A stretch of 53,014 nucleotides of DNA from an uncultured Clostridia bacterium. GTDB taxonomy: Bacteria; Bacillota; Clostridia; Christensenellales; Aristaeellaceae. The notes under the pieces are model-generated. The model was not told where the DNA came from, did no database searches, and saw only the letters and a list, made by a program, of their open reading frames with translations. The stretch spans positions 1 to 53,014 of the forward strand of contig CAKUKP010000005.1 of NCBI GenBank assembly GCA_934663625.1, given 5' to 3'. Within the stretch, counting starts at the first letter, position 1, and every line of letters starts with the position of its first letter. This document shows positions 8,877 to 15,932 of this stretch, piece after piece. A program made the translations under genes and the position numbers.

Positions 8877-9998
8877 GTGAACCAGTCAAACAGACGGCCC
8901 GTTTCCGGTTCGGCGCCTGCGCACAGGCCGCCCCGGCGGCAAAGCGCGTACGCTCCGGCGCGCAGACCCGCCGCGCGTTCCGCGGGCGCGTCTGCACCGC
9001 GGAGCCGGGATCGCGCGCTGCCCGTGATCGCGATCGCGGGCGTGATCGTGATCGTGCTGGCGTATTTTCTGCAAAGGGCATGGCCGAACGGATGGCCGCT
9101 GGAAAAGAAGCAGAACGCGCAATCGAATGCCGCGATCACCGAAATCCACAGCGGCGGCGTGCGCATCAATGAAGTGATGTCCTCCAACAAATCCGCGCTC
9201 ACCGCGCAGGATGGAACCGCGCCGGATTGGATCGAAATCATGAATGCATCCGGCAGCGCGCAGAATCTGGCGGGCTATTCGTTGGCGAAGCGGGCGAACG
9301 CCGCAAATGTTTTCACGTTTCCGGATATCACGCTCCAGCCGGAGGAATGCGTGATCGTGTTTGCCGACAGCCGGCTGCGCGATACCGCCGGAGAGGAGCT
9401 GCACGCGCCGTTCGGCATATCCGCCGCGGGCGATACGCTGCTTCTGTTCAATCCATCCGGTACGGCGATCGATACCGTGAATCTGCCCGCGCTGCGCGGC
9501 GATGAAGCCTATGCCCGCGTTGCGCGCGATGCATGGGAAAAGACGTTTGAAATTACGCCCGGCCTTTCCAATACCGCTGAAAGCTATCGCCAGCTGCACA
9601 CCGCGGATGGAAGCAGTCCCGTGATCATCACGGAGCTGATGGCGGTCAACGCCACCACGCTGCAGGATGAAACCGGATGCTACAGCGATTATATCGAAAT
9701 TACCAATCGTTCCGGCGCAACCGTGGATTTGACGGGCTGGTATTTATCGGACAGCGAATCGAACCCATACAAATGGCGCTTCCCGCAGGTGATGATCGAA
9801 CCGGAACAGAGCATCATCGTGTTCGCTTCCGGATTTAATCGCACGGAGGATCCCGCGCATCTGCACACGAATTTCTCCCTCAGCGGCGAGGGCGAATGCG
9901 TGGTGCTTTCCGATGCGCAGGGACGGCGGATGGACATCGTGGAATTTGGACTGATGCAAAAGGATCAGGCGTGGACGCGCCAAACGCAGGGCGTTTGA
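8877..9998 (+). CDS. Membrane-anchored lamin-tail-domain protein, probably C-terminally truncated
   Basis: 373 residues, GTG start behind GAAAGGGGA. A proline/arginine-rich basic N-terminus and one membrane segment (about 48-67, VIAIAGVIVIVLAYFL) precede two lamin-tail-like domains (from about 94 and 248). The layout copies the N-terminal half of the CotH-kinase protein at 4349. The second domain is cut short: the paralogue and this protein's own first domain finish with a Trp-containing strand and TPG.xN, but here the reading ends ...DQAWTRQTQGV. No CotH domain follows. The stop lies at the edge of an 830-base hairpin-repeat island, so the gene may have been cut by repeat insertion or deletion. 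An intact two-domain cell-surface protein is the alternative. Confidence 0.7.
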   Translation: MNQSNRRPVSGSAPAHRPPRRQSAYAPARRPAARSAGASAPRSRDRALPVIAIAGVIVIVLAYFLQRAWPNGWPLEKKQNAQSNAAITEIHSGGVRINEVMSSNKSALTAQDGTAPDWIEIMNASGSAQNLAGYSLAKRANAANVFTFPDITLQPEECVIVFADSRLRDTAGEELHAPFGISAAGDTLLLFNPSGTAIDTVNLPALRGDEAYARVARDAWEKTFEITPGLSNTAESYRQLHTADGSSPVIITELMAVNATTLQDETGCYSDYIEITNRSGATVDLTGWYLSDSESNPYKWRFPQVMIEPEQSIIVFASGFNRTEDPAHLHTNFSLSGEGECVVLSDAQGRRMDIVEFGLMQKDQAWTRQTQGV

Positions 9999-10169
9999 TC
10001 CCAGTAGCTGCCGCGATGGTTCGACGGCGACCGTACAGTATGGTCGCCGCGAAACGACGTTTTTGCAGCCATATATTCAAGCTGCAAAAACTGCGTTGGT
10101 GCAGCGATCTATGGGCTTCTCTCCCTCAGTCAGCGTACCGCTGACAGCTCCCTTTAGCAGTCGCGCAAA

Positions 10170-10247
10170 GGCGGCAAACCTGATGGTTTGCCGGTCTGCC
10201 TTTAGGCAGACTGCCGACGGTTCAATCAGAGATTGAAGCGCGGCACC
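10170..10247 (+). repeat. Three-hairpin repeat module, copy 1
   Basis: A 78-base unit with three consecutive hairpins: GGCAAACC/GGTTTGCC, GTCTGCCT/AGGCAGAC and TTCAATC/GATTGAA, ending GCGCGGCACC. A second copy of the same length lies at 10304-10381 and a third at 35490-35568. Confidence 0.85.
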
Positions 10248-10303
10248 TACTGCCTACGGCAAGCGCGACCAGCCGGTGCGAATCCTACGGATTCCAGCAC
10301 GAA

Positions 10304-10381
10304 GGCGGCAAACCTGTTGGTTTGCCGGTCTGCCTTTAGGCAGACTGCCGACGACTCAATCGAAGATTGAGGCGCGGCACC
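10304..10381 (+). repeat. Three-hairpin repeat module, copy 2
   Basis: Same 78-base layout as copy 1. The third stem is CTCAATC/GATTGAG instead of TTCAATC/GATTGAA, so both arms changed together and pairing is kept. Confidence 0.85.
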
Positions 10382-10501
10382 GTTGCTGCCGAAACCCTGC
10401 TGAAGGTTGAAATCCCAATGTGGGATTTCAAGTCGGCTTTGCCGACCGCAGACGGTAAAATCAAAGATTTTGCCGCTGCGCCGCAGGGTCTTCGGTGCGT
10501 A

Positions 10502-10590
10502 CCATCAGGTGGAGCCAGAAAACGATCAGCCGTAACCTTGCCTTCCTCTGATGAGGAAGGTGCCGACGCAGTCGGCGGAAGGAGAGATAA
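10502..10590 (+). repeat. CCTTCCTC-type repeat element, copy 1
   Basis: Contains stem CCTTCCTC/GAGGAAGG with loop TGAT, then GCCGAC-GCA-GTCGGC, then GGAAGGAGAGATAA. Bases 10527-10590 are repeated exactly at 10683-10746. Two relatives in opposite orientation lie at 35636-35696 and 35896-35956. Confidence 0.85.
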
Positions 10591-10661
10591 CGCACATTTC
10601 GAATTTCTGCCAGTTCTGCGGCACAGGTTCTCTCCCTCAGTCGGCTGCGCCGACAGCTCCC

Positions 10662-10746
10662 CCATCAGGTAGAGCCAAGGAACAGCCGTAACCTTGCCTT
10701 CCTCTGATGAGGAAGGTGCCGACGCAGTCGGCGGAAGGAGAGATAA
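10662..10746 (+). repeat. CCTTCCTC-type repeat element, copy 2
   Basis: Direct repeat of 10502-10590. The last 64 bases are identical; the preceding part (CCATCAGGTxGAGCCA) differs slightly. Confidence 0.85.
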
Positions 10747-10832
10747 TGTACCTGTCGATTTGTGCAGGTTTGCGGGTTCTTTGAAAGGGCTTTTCTCCTT
10801 CGGAGGAGTAGTCGAGAAACGAACATTAATTC

Positions 10833-10866
10833 AAAACTGCCGTCGTTTTATCGGCGGCAGTTTTTG
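10833..10866 (+). terminator. Intrinsic terminator downstream of repeat island A
   Basis: ACTGCCGTCG with CGGCGGCAGT (one G-T pair) around loop TTTTAT, followed by TTTTTGC. No intact gene ends just upstream. It may be the original terminator of the lamin-tail gene, now separated from it by the repeat island. Confidence 0.75.
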
Positions 10867-10889
10867 CTTACCGGAAAGGATGGAATCGT

Positions 10890-11444
10890 ATGGTACTGGA
10901 AACGAAACGGCTCGTGCTGCGCCCGTGGACGGAGGCGGACGCGGAAAGCCTGTATGAATACGCGCGCGATCCCGATGTGGGGCCGGCGGCGGGCTGGCCG
11001 CCGCACGAAAGCGCGGAGGAAAGCCGGAAGATCATTCCAAGGGCGCTCTCCGGCGCGGAATGCTATGCGATCTGTGAAAAAGGAAGCGACAGGCCGATCG
11101 GATCGATCGAACTGATGCTGAATGGAAGGGCGCGCGAAACCGATCGCGATGATGAATGCGAACTGGGCTATTGGGTCGGCAAGCCGTTCTGGGGCAGGGG
11201 CTATATGCCCGAAGCGGCGGAAGCGCTTATGCGCCGCGGGTTTGAAGATCTGGGCATGAACGCGATCTGGTGCGCCTATTACGATGGCAACGAAAAATCC
11301 AGGCGCGTTCAGGAAAAGCTGGGCTTTACGCACCATCACACCTGCGAAAATACGCCGGTGCCCCTATTACACGAATACCGAATCTGCCATGTGAACCGCA
11401 TGACGCGTAAGCAATGGCAGAAAACGCATCAGAACTGCACCTGA
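10890..11444 (+). CDS. GNAT-family N-acetyltransferase (RimJ/RimL-like)
   Basis: 184 residues. It opens with the typical ETKRLVLRPWTEADAESLYEYARDP and carries the acetyl-CoA-binding stretch GYWVGKPFWGRGYMPEAAEAL. The C-terminal NEKSRRVQEKLGF motif is shared by this subgroup, whose known members acetylate ribosomal protein N-termini or small amines. The substrate cannot be predicted. GGAAAGGA lies 11 bases before the ATG. No promoter is visible after the terminator at 10833-10866. Its end overlaps the end of the convergent small gene by 16 bases. Confidence 0.88.
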   Translation: MVLETKRLVLRPWTEADAESLYEYARDPDVGPAAGWPPHESAEESRKIIPRALSGAECYAICEKGSDRPIGSIELMLNGRARETDRDDECELGYWVGKPFWGRGYMPEAAEALMRRGFEDLGMNAIWCAYYDGNEKSRRVQEKLGFTHHHTCENTPVPLLHEYRICHVNRMTRKQWQKTHQNCT

Positions 11445-11905
11445 ATTGAACGGCTGACCCCGAACACGTAATACTGAATTTTCGCCGTATGCGTGCTGTC
11501 CGCGCCCGCGCGCGTGACCAGCTTCAGGTTTACGGATTGCATCCCCTTGGCGGGCACATCGGCGCATTGGCCGGTGAGCGAATACAGCGCCACATCGCCG
11601 CTTATGGGCGTAAGTTCAATATTCAGCCATTCCGCATCGAACAGGCTGCGGTTCGTCAATTGGATATTTACATCCATCAGCGTATAATCGGCGGGATTTT
11701 CAAGCGAATCGCCGGTGGAATAGATCGCCTGCGCGCCGCCGCCGGTCAGCACGCCGCGGATCGAATCAAAGGCCTCCGGATATTCGCTCGCCTGCGCGGT
11801 TACGCGGCTGACCTGCGCATCCAGCGCTCCGGTGATCATAAACCATGCGCCGAACGCGATCACGATCGATAACAGAAGGCACAGAAATACGGTCAATGCT
11901 TTCAT
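11429..11905 (-). CDS. Hypothetical membrane-anchored protein with one extracytoplasmic domain
   Basis: 158 residues, no family recognised. The start at 11905 follows AGGTGAT; the longer reading to 11926 starts inside this ribosome binding site. One hydrophobic N-terminal segment (MKALTVFLCLLLSIVIAFGAWFMITGAL) could be an anchor or uncleaved signal. The rest alternates polar and hydrophobic residues (DVNIQLTNRSLFDAEWLNIELTP...GVSRSIQVQF), suggesting a small beta-sandwich outside the membrane, similar in feel to LEA14/WHy-like or DUF-type accessory domains. It is transcribed divergently from polA. Confidence 0.6.
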   Translation of the reverse strand: MKALTVFLCLLLSIVIAFGAWFMITGALDAQVSRVTAQASEYPEAFDSIRGVLTGGGAQAIYSTGDSLENPADYTLMDVNIQLTNRSLFDAEWLNIELTPISGDVALYSLTGQCADVPAKGMQSVNLKLVTRAGADSTHTAKIQYYVFGVSRSIQVQF

Positions 11906-11934
11906 GGGCAAATCACCTCGTTTCATTCCATTCT

Positions 11935-11963
11935 ATTTTAGCATGTTCCGTTTTGGGGATAAA
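11935..11963 (-). promoter_or_regulatory. Probable promoter of the small anchored protein
   Basis: On the minus strand: TTTATC (11958-11963), 17 bases, TAAAAT (11935-11940) with TG two bases before (TGCTAAAAT). The -35 is weak but the extended -10 is good and lies just upstream of the ribosome binding site. Confidence 0.5.
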
Positions 11964-12042
11964 GATCGCGCTTATGAAAAACTTCTGACGAATCAGAAAA
12001 CATGGCGCGGTTTTTGTTTACAGCGCTGTCGAATCGCCGTAT

Positions 12043-12071
12043 TTGCACTTTTTCCATGAATGAAGTATAAT
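12043..12071 (+). promoter_or_regulatory. Promoter of the polA operon
   Basis: TTGCAC (12043-12048), exactly 17 bases, TATAAT (12066-12071). About 40 bases separate the start site from the polA ATG. Confidence 0.85.
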
Positions 12072-12117
12072 ATAAGCGGGAAAGTAAGTTGAAAAGCCGA
12101 AATGGGAGTGAACGCCG

Positions 12118-14700
12118 ATGAAAAAGCTGGTATTGGTGGATGGATACAGCCTGATGTATCGCGCCTATCACGCGCTGCAAACGCCGATGAGCGCGCCGGA
12201 CGGCACGCCGACCAACGCCGTGCACGGCTTTATGATGATGCTGATGAAGGTGATCGGGGATGAACAGCCCGATGGCATCGCCGTGGCGTTTGATATGCAC
12301 GCGCCCACGTTCCGCGCCGCCATTTTCGATGGCTACAAGGCCACCCGCAAGCCCATGCCGGATGATCTGCGCCCGCAGGTTCCGGTAATCCGCGAACTGA
12401 TCGCGCGGATGGAAATTCCGATTCTGGAATGCGAGGGCTACGAGGCGGACGATATCCTGGGCACGGCTTCGCTGATCTGCGAAGGGCAGGATGCGCAGAT
12501 GCTGCTGGTGACGGGCGATCGCGATTCATTCCAGCTGGCGGGCGCGCATACAACCATTTTGTTTACGAAAAAGGGCATCGCCGATACCGTGCGGGTCACG
12601 CCGGAATACGTGCAGGCGGAATACGGCGTATCGCCCGTGCAGATGATCGATGTAAAGAGCCTGATGGGCGATACATCCGATAATATCCCCGGCATATCGG
12701 GCATCGGCGAAAAGACCGCGCTGAAGCTGATCGCGAAATATGAAAATCTGGACGCGGTGTTATCGCGCGGCCCGATTGAGGAAAAGGGCAAGCTGGCGGA
12801 GCGCCTGCGCGACGGCGCGGATATGGCGCGCATGAGCTATGCGCTGGCGGAAATCAACCGCCATGCGCCGGTAGAATTGAATATGGATGCGTGGCGCGTC
12901 GGCAATATTGCGCAGGCGCTGCCGCGCGTGCGCGAGCTGGGCATGAATGTGGCGGCGAAGCGAATCGCCGAAACCGCGAAGAAAATCTGCCCCGCGTGCG
13001 ATCCGGAAGCCGCGGTCGATGCGGGCGGAGAAGAAGATGCGAAGATCGAAACTGCGCGCGTTGCGACGATCGATGATCTGCGCGCGTTCTGCGCATCGAA
13101 TGCGCGCGCTGCGTGGGCGGCGGTGCAGATCGATGCGGCGTTTTCCATCGCCACGCCGGCGGGCGGCGCGGTGCTGCCGCTGGGCGGCGATCTTCTGTCC
13201 GCCGGCGTATCGGCGGAGGAAGCGCTCGCGGCGGCGGAGGATCTGCTGGATCGCGCGGACTGCGTGGAATTGTGGAATGTGAAAACCTTCCCATCCGACC
13301 GCGCGTATCTGGATCGAGCGTTTGATGTGATGCTGGCGGCGTATGCGCTGAATCCGCAGCGGCCGTCCTTCGATGCGGATGAATTGTGCGCCCAGTTCGG
13401 CGTGCAGGATTACAATGCCTGCCCCGCATATGCGGTGCATCGTCTGGCGGAGCGGCAGCGCGCCCAGCTTCGGGAAAACGATTTGACGCGCGTTTACAGC
13501 GAAATCGAATTCCCGCTCGCGCATGTGCTGCGCGATATGGAGCGCGAAGGCTTTCTGGTGGACGCAGACGCGCTTCGCGAAATGGGCGCGGATTTCGATC
13601 GCACCATCGCGCGGCTGCTTTCTGAAATCGAAGCGGAAATGGGGCGGAAGATCAATCTGAATTCCCCGAAGCAGCTGGGCGAAATGCTGTTTGACCAAAT
13701 GGGTCTGCCCGCGCCGAAAAAGACAAAGACCGGCTATTCCACCAGCGCCGAGGTGCTGGAAAATCTGGCGCAGGATTATCCGATCTGCGCGAAGATTCTG
13801 GAATATCGAAAATATCAGAAGCTGCGTTCGACCTACATCGATTCGCTGATCGATCTGCGCGATGATCAGGGGCGCATTCACACCCATTTTGAACAGGTCG
13901 CCACCGCCACGGGGCGCTTGAGCAGCACGGAGCCGAATTTGCAGAACATTCCCGTGCGCACGGAAATCGGCAGCAAAATCCGCGCCGCGTTCATTGCCCG
14001 ACCGGGCTGGACGCTGGTGGACGCGGATTATTCGCAGATCGAACTGCGCGTGCTGGCGCACATCAGCGGGGATGAAACCATGATCCGTGCGTTCAACGCG
14101 GGCGAGGATATTCACGCCCGAACGGCGGCGGAGGTATACGGCGTGCCGCTGAACGAAGTTACGCATCAGATGCGATCCGCGTGCAAGGCGGTCAATTTCG
14201 GCATCGTATACGGCATATCGGATTTCGCGCTGGCGAAGAACATCGGCGTGAGCCGCGCGCAGGCGCGCGATTTCATGGATCGCTATTTCGAACGCTATCC
14301 CGGCGTGAAGGCATATATGGAGGAAAGCGTGCGCGAGGGGCGCGAGCGCGGCTATGCGCTTACGCTGCTGGGCAGGCGGCGGTATCTGCCGGAGCTCGCC
14401 AGCAGCAATTTCAACGTGCGTTCCTTCGGCGAACGCTGCGCCATGAACAGCCCGATTCAGGGTACGGCGGCGGACATCATCAAGATCGCCATGATTCGCG
14501 TACACAGCACGCTGCGCGCGCGGGGCATGCGCACGCGGCTGATTTTGCAGGTGCACGATGAACTGATACTGGAAGCCCCGATGGAGGAAGCGCAGGCGGC
14601 GCAGGCGCTGCTGCGCGAATGCATGGAGGGCGTGATGGAACTGAAGGTACCCCTGAGGACGGATATACAGACGGGAGGCGACTGGCGTGCCTGTAAATAA
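12118..14700 (+). CDS. polA: DNA polymerase I
   Basis: 860 residues; fills gaps and removes primers during replication and repair. Residues 1-290 are the 5' nuclease (LVLVDGYSLMYRAYHAL, GDRDSFQLAG, the helix-hairpin stretch SDNIPGISGIGEKTALKL). Residues about 305-480 take the place of the 3'-5' exonuclease but lack the DxE metal site (AAVQIDAAFSIAT in that position), so proofreading is probably absent, as in many Gram-positive enzymes. The polymerase domain shows motif A DADYSQIELR (D637), motif B RSACKAVNFGIVYG (K690, F694) and motif C VHDE (D814, E815). The ATG follows GGGAGTG. coaE overlaps its last 14 bases. Confidence 0.97.
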   Translation: MKKLVLVDGYSLMYRAYHALQTPMSAPDGTPTNAVHGFMMMLMKVIGDEQPDGIAVAFDMHAPTFRAAIFDGYKATRKPMPDDLRPQVPVIRELIARMEIPILECEGYEADDILGTASLICEGQDAQMLLVTGDRDSFQLAGAHTTILFTKKGIADTVRVTPEYVQAEYGVSPVQMIDVKSLMGDTSDNIPGISGIGEKTALKLIAKYENLDAVLSRGPIEEKGKLAERLRDGADMARMSYALAEINRHAPVELNMDAWRVGNIAQALPRVRELGMNVAAKRIAETAKKICPACDPEAAVDAGGEEDAKIETARVATIDDLRAFCASNARAAWAAVQIDAAFSIATPAGGAVLPLGGDLLSAGVSAEEALAAAEDLLDRADCVELWNVKTFPSDRAYLDRAFDVMLAAYALNPQRPSFDADELCAQFGVQDYNACPAYAVHRLAERQRAQLRENDLTRVYSEIEFPLAHVLRDMEREGFLVDADALREMGADFDRTIARLLSEIEAEMGRKINLNSPKQLGEMLFDQMGLPAPKKTKTGYSTSAEVLENLAQDYPICAKILEYRKYQKLRSTYIDSLIDLRDDQGRIHTHFEQVATATGRLSSTEPNLQNIPVRTEIGSKIRAAFIARPGWTLVDADYSQIELRVLAHISGDETMIRAFNAGEDIHARTAAEVYGVPLNEVTHQMRSACKAVNFGIVYGISDFALAKNIGVSRAQARDFMDRYFERYPGVKAYMEESVREGRERGYALTLLGRRRYLPELASSNFNVRSFGERCAMNSPIQGTAADIIKIAMIRVHSTLRARGMRTRLILQVHDELILEAPMEEAQAAQALLRECMEGVMELKVPLRTDIQTGGDWRACK

Positions 14701-15301
14701 CGTGTATGTGGTGGGCATCACCGGCGGCATCGGCTGCGGCAAATCGATGGCAGCGGCGTATCTTGCGGAACTGGGCGCGATACATATCGATGCGGACGGC
14801 ATTTCGCGGGCGCTTACCGCGCGGGACGGCGCGGCGCTCGAACAGATTCGCAGGATTTTCGGAGATTCGGTGTTTTCCGAGGATGGATCGCTGAATCGCC
14901 GCGCGCTGGGCGATCTGGTATTTTCCGATCCGGCGGCGAAGCGCGCGCTGGAGGGCGTGATTCATCCGCTGGTGCAGCGCATCGCGATGGATAAAATCGA
15001 AGAATCCGGCAAAAACGGCGCGCGCGTCGCGGTATTGAACGTGCCGCTGCTGTTCGAAACCGGCATGGATGTGCTGTGCGATGAAACATGGACGCTGACC
15101 GCGCCCGCGGATGTGCAGCTTGCGCGCGTGATGGAGCGCGATGGGCTTACCCGCGAACAGGCGATATCGCGCATTGAATCGCAGATGGCGATGGAGGATC
15201 GCAATGCGCGCGCCACGCGCGTGATCAACAGCGATCGCCCGATTGAAAAGACCCGATCGGAGCTGAACCAGCTGTATCAGCAGCTGATTCGCCGAATCTG
15301 A
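14687..15301 (+). CDS. coaE: Dephospho-CoA kinase
   Basis: 204 residues; phosphorylates the 3' hydroxyl of the ribose in dephospho-CoA, the last step of coenzyme A synthesis, in the cytoplasm. The P-loop GITGGIGCGKS is at residues 10-20, followed by HIDADGISRAL, the LID-like region around VMERDGLTREQAISRI and the end motif ARVMERDGL typical of CoaE. The GTG start is used because GGGAGG lies 8 bases upstream and no ATG is nearby. polA followed by coaE is common in Firmicutes. The 14-base overlap suggests translational coupling. Confidence 0.95.
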   Translation: MPVNNVYVVGITGGIGCGKSMAAAYLAELGAIHIDADGISRALTARDGAALEQIRRIFGDSVFSEDGSLNRRALGDLVFSDPAAKRALEGVIHPLVQRIAMDKIEESGKNGARVAVLNVPLLFETGMDVLCDETWTLTAPADVQLARVMERDGLTREQAISRIESQMAMEDRNARATRVINSDRPIEKTRSELNQLYQQLIRRI

Positions 15302-15311
15302 CGGAGGCGGC

Positions 15312-15932
15312 ATGGCGGATACGAAACGAAAAAAGTCCTCCCGCAAAAAGAAGCGGAATACGAAGCTTGTAAAGATCATTCTGCTCGCGGTGCTGGCGCT
15401 GGGGCTGCTTGCGCTGATCGCCGTGCTTTTGCAGGAAAAGGCGCCGGAACCGGCGACGATCAAAACCTATCCGATGGAATACACCGATCTGATCCGCGCG
15501 AACGCCGCGGAGCAGGAGATCGATCCCGCCTACGTGGCGGCGATCATTCTGGCGGAATCCAGCTACAATCCAAATGCGACCTCCGCCGTGAACGCGCAGG
15601 GGCTGATGCAGATCATGCCCGATACCGGCGCATGGCTGGCGGGCAAATTCGGGGAAGAATACGCGGACGGCTGCCTGTATGATCCCGAAACCAGCATTCG
15701 CTACGGCTGCTGGTATCTGGGGTATCTCACGCGCCGGTTTGGCGGCGATCTGACGCTGGCGACCGCGGCGTATCATTCCGGACAGGGCACGGTGGATAAA
15801 TGGCTCGCCAATCCCCTCTACAGCGCAAACGGCGTGAAGCTGGATGTGATTCCGGGGCCGGAGGCGGAAAAATACGTACACAGAGTATTGAATTATTATG
15901 AGGAATACAAAAAGCTGTATGCAGAAGATTAG
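15312..15932 (+). CDS. Membrane-anchored lytic transglycosylase (SLT domain)
   Basis: 206 residues. A very basic N-terminus and one membrane segment (about 20-40) leave an extracellular SLT domain. The catalytic acid is Glu82 in ILAESSYNP, followed by NAQGLMQIMPDTGAWL and the later AYHSGQGTVDKWL, all typical of the Slt70-like family that cuts glycan strands of peptidoglycan to give 1,6-anhydro-muramic ends. GGAGG precedes the ATG by five bases. It sits between coaE and the orphan binding protein, and its last 14 bases overlap that gene. Confidence 0.93.
   Translation: MADTKRKKSSRKKKRNTKLVKIILLAVLALGLLALIAVLLQEKAPEPATIKTYPMEYTDLIRANAAEQEIDPAYVAAIILAESSYNPNATSAVNAQGLMQIMPDTGAWLAGKFGEEYADGCLYDPETSIRYGCWYLGYLTRRFGGDLTLATAAYHSGQGTVDKWLANPLYSANGVKLDVIPGPEAEKYVHRVLNYYEEYKKLYAED

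Larger units (their letters stand above)
9999..10832. repeat. Hairpin-repeat island A (no gene)
   Basis: About 830 bases with no supportable gene. It is built from short perfect hairpins placed end to end: 10025-10049, 10060-10090, TCAGCG/CGCTGA in a CTCCCTCAG frame near 10122-10150, two 78-base modules, TGCC-TAC-GGCA near 10250, GAATCC-TAC-GGATTC near 10280, GAAATCCCA-ATG-TGGGATTTC near 10409, GTCGGC-TTT-GCCGAC near 10433, GGTAAAATC-AAA-GATTTTGCC near 10454, and two 64-base elements. Most loops are three or four bases. Related units recur near 35.5 kb. No transposase or long terminal repeats are visible. Confidence 0.85.

Noticed and set aside
9999..10832. Insertion sequence or transposon in the repeat island
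   Set aside because: No transposase or fragment of one is visible in any frame. The short frames there have no ribosome binding sites and change with each repeat copy.
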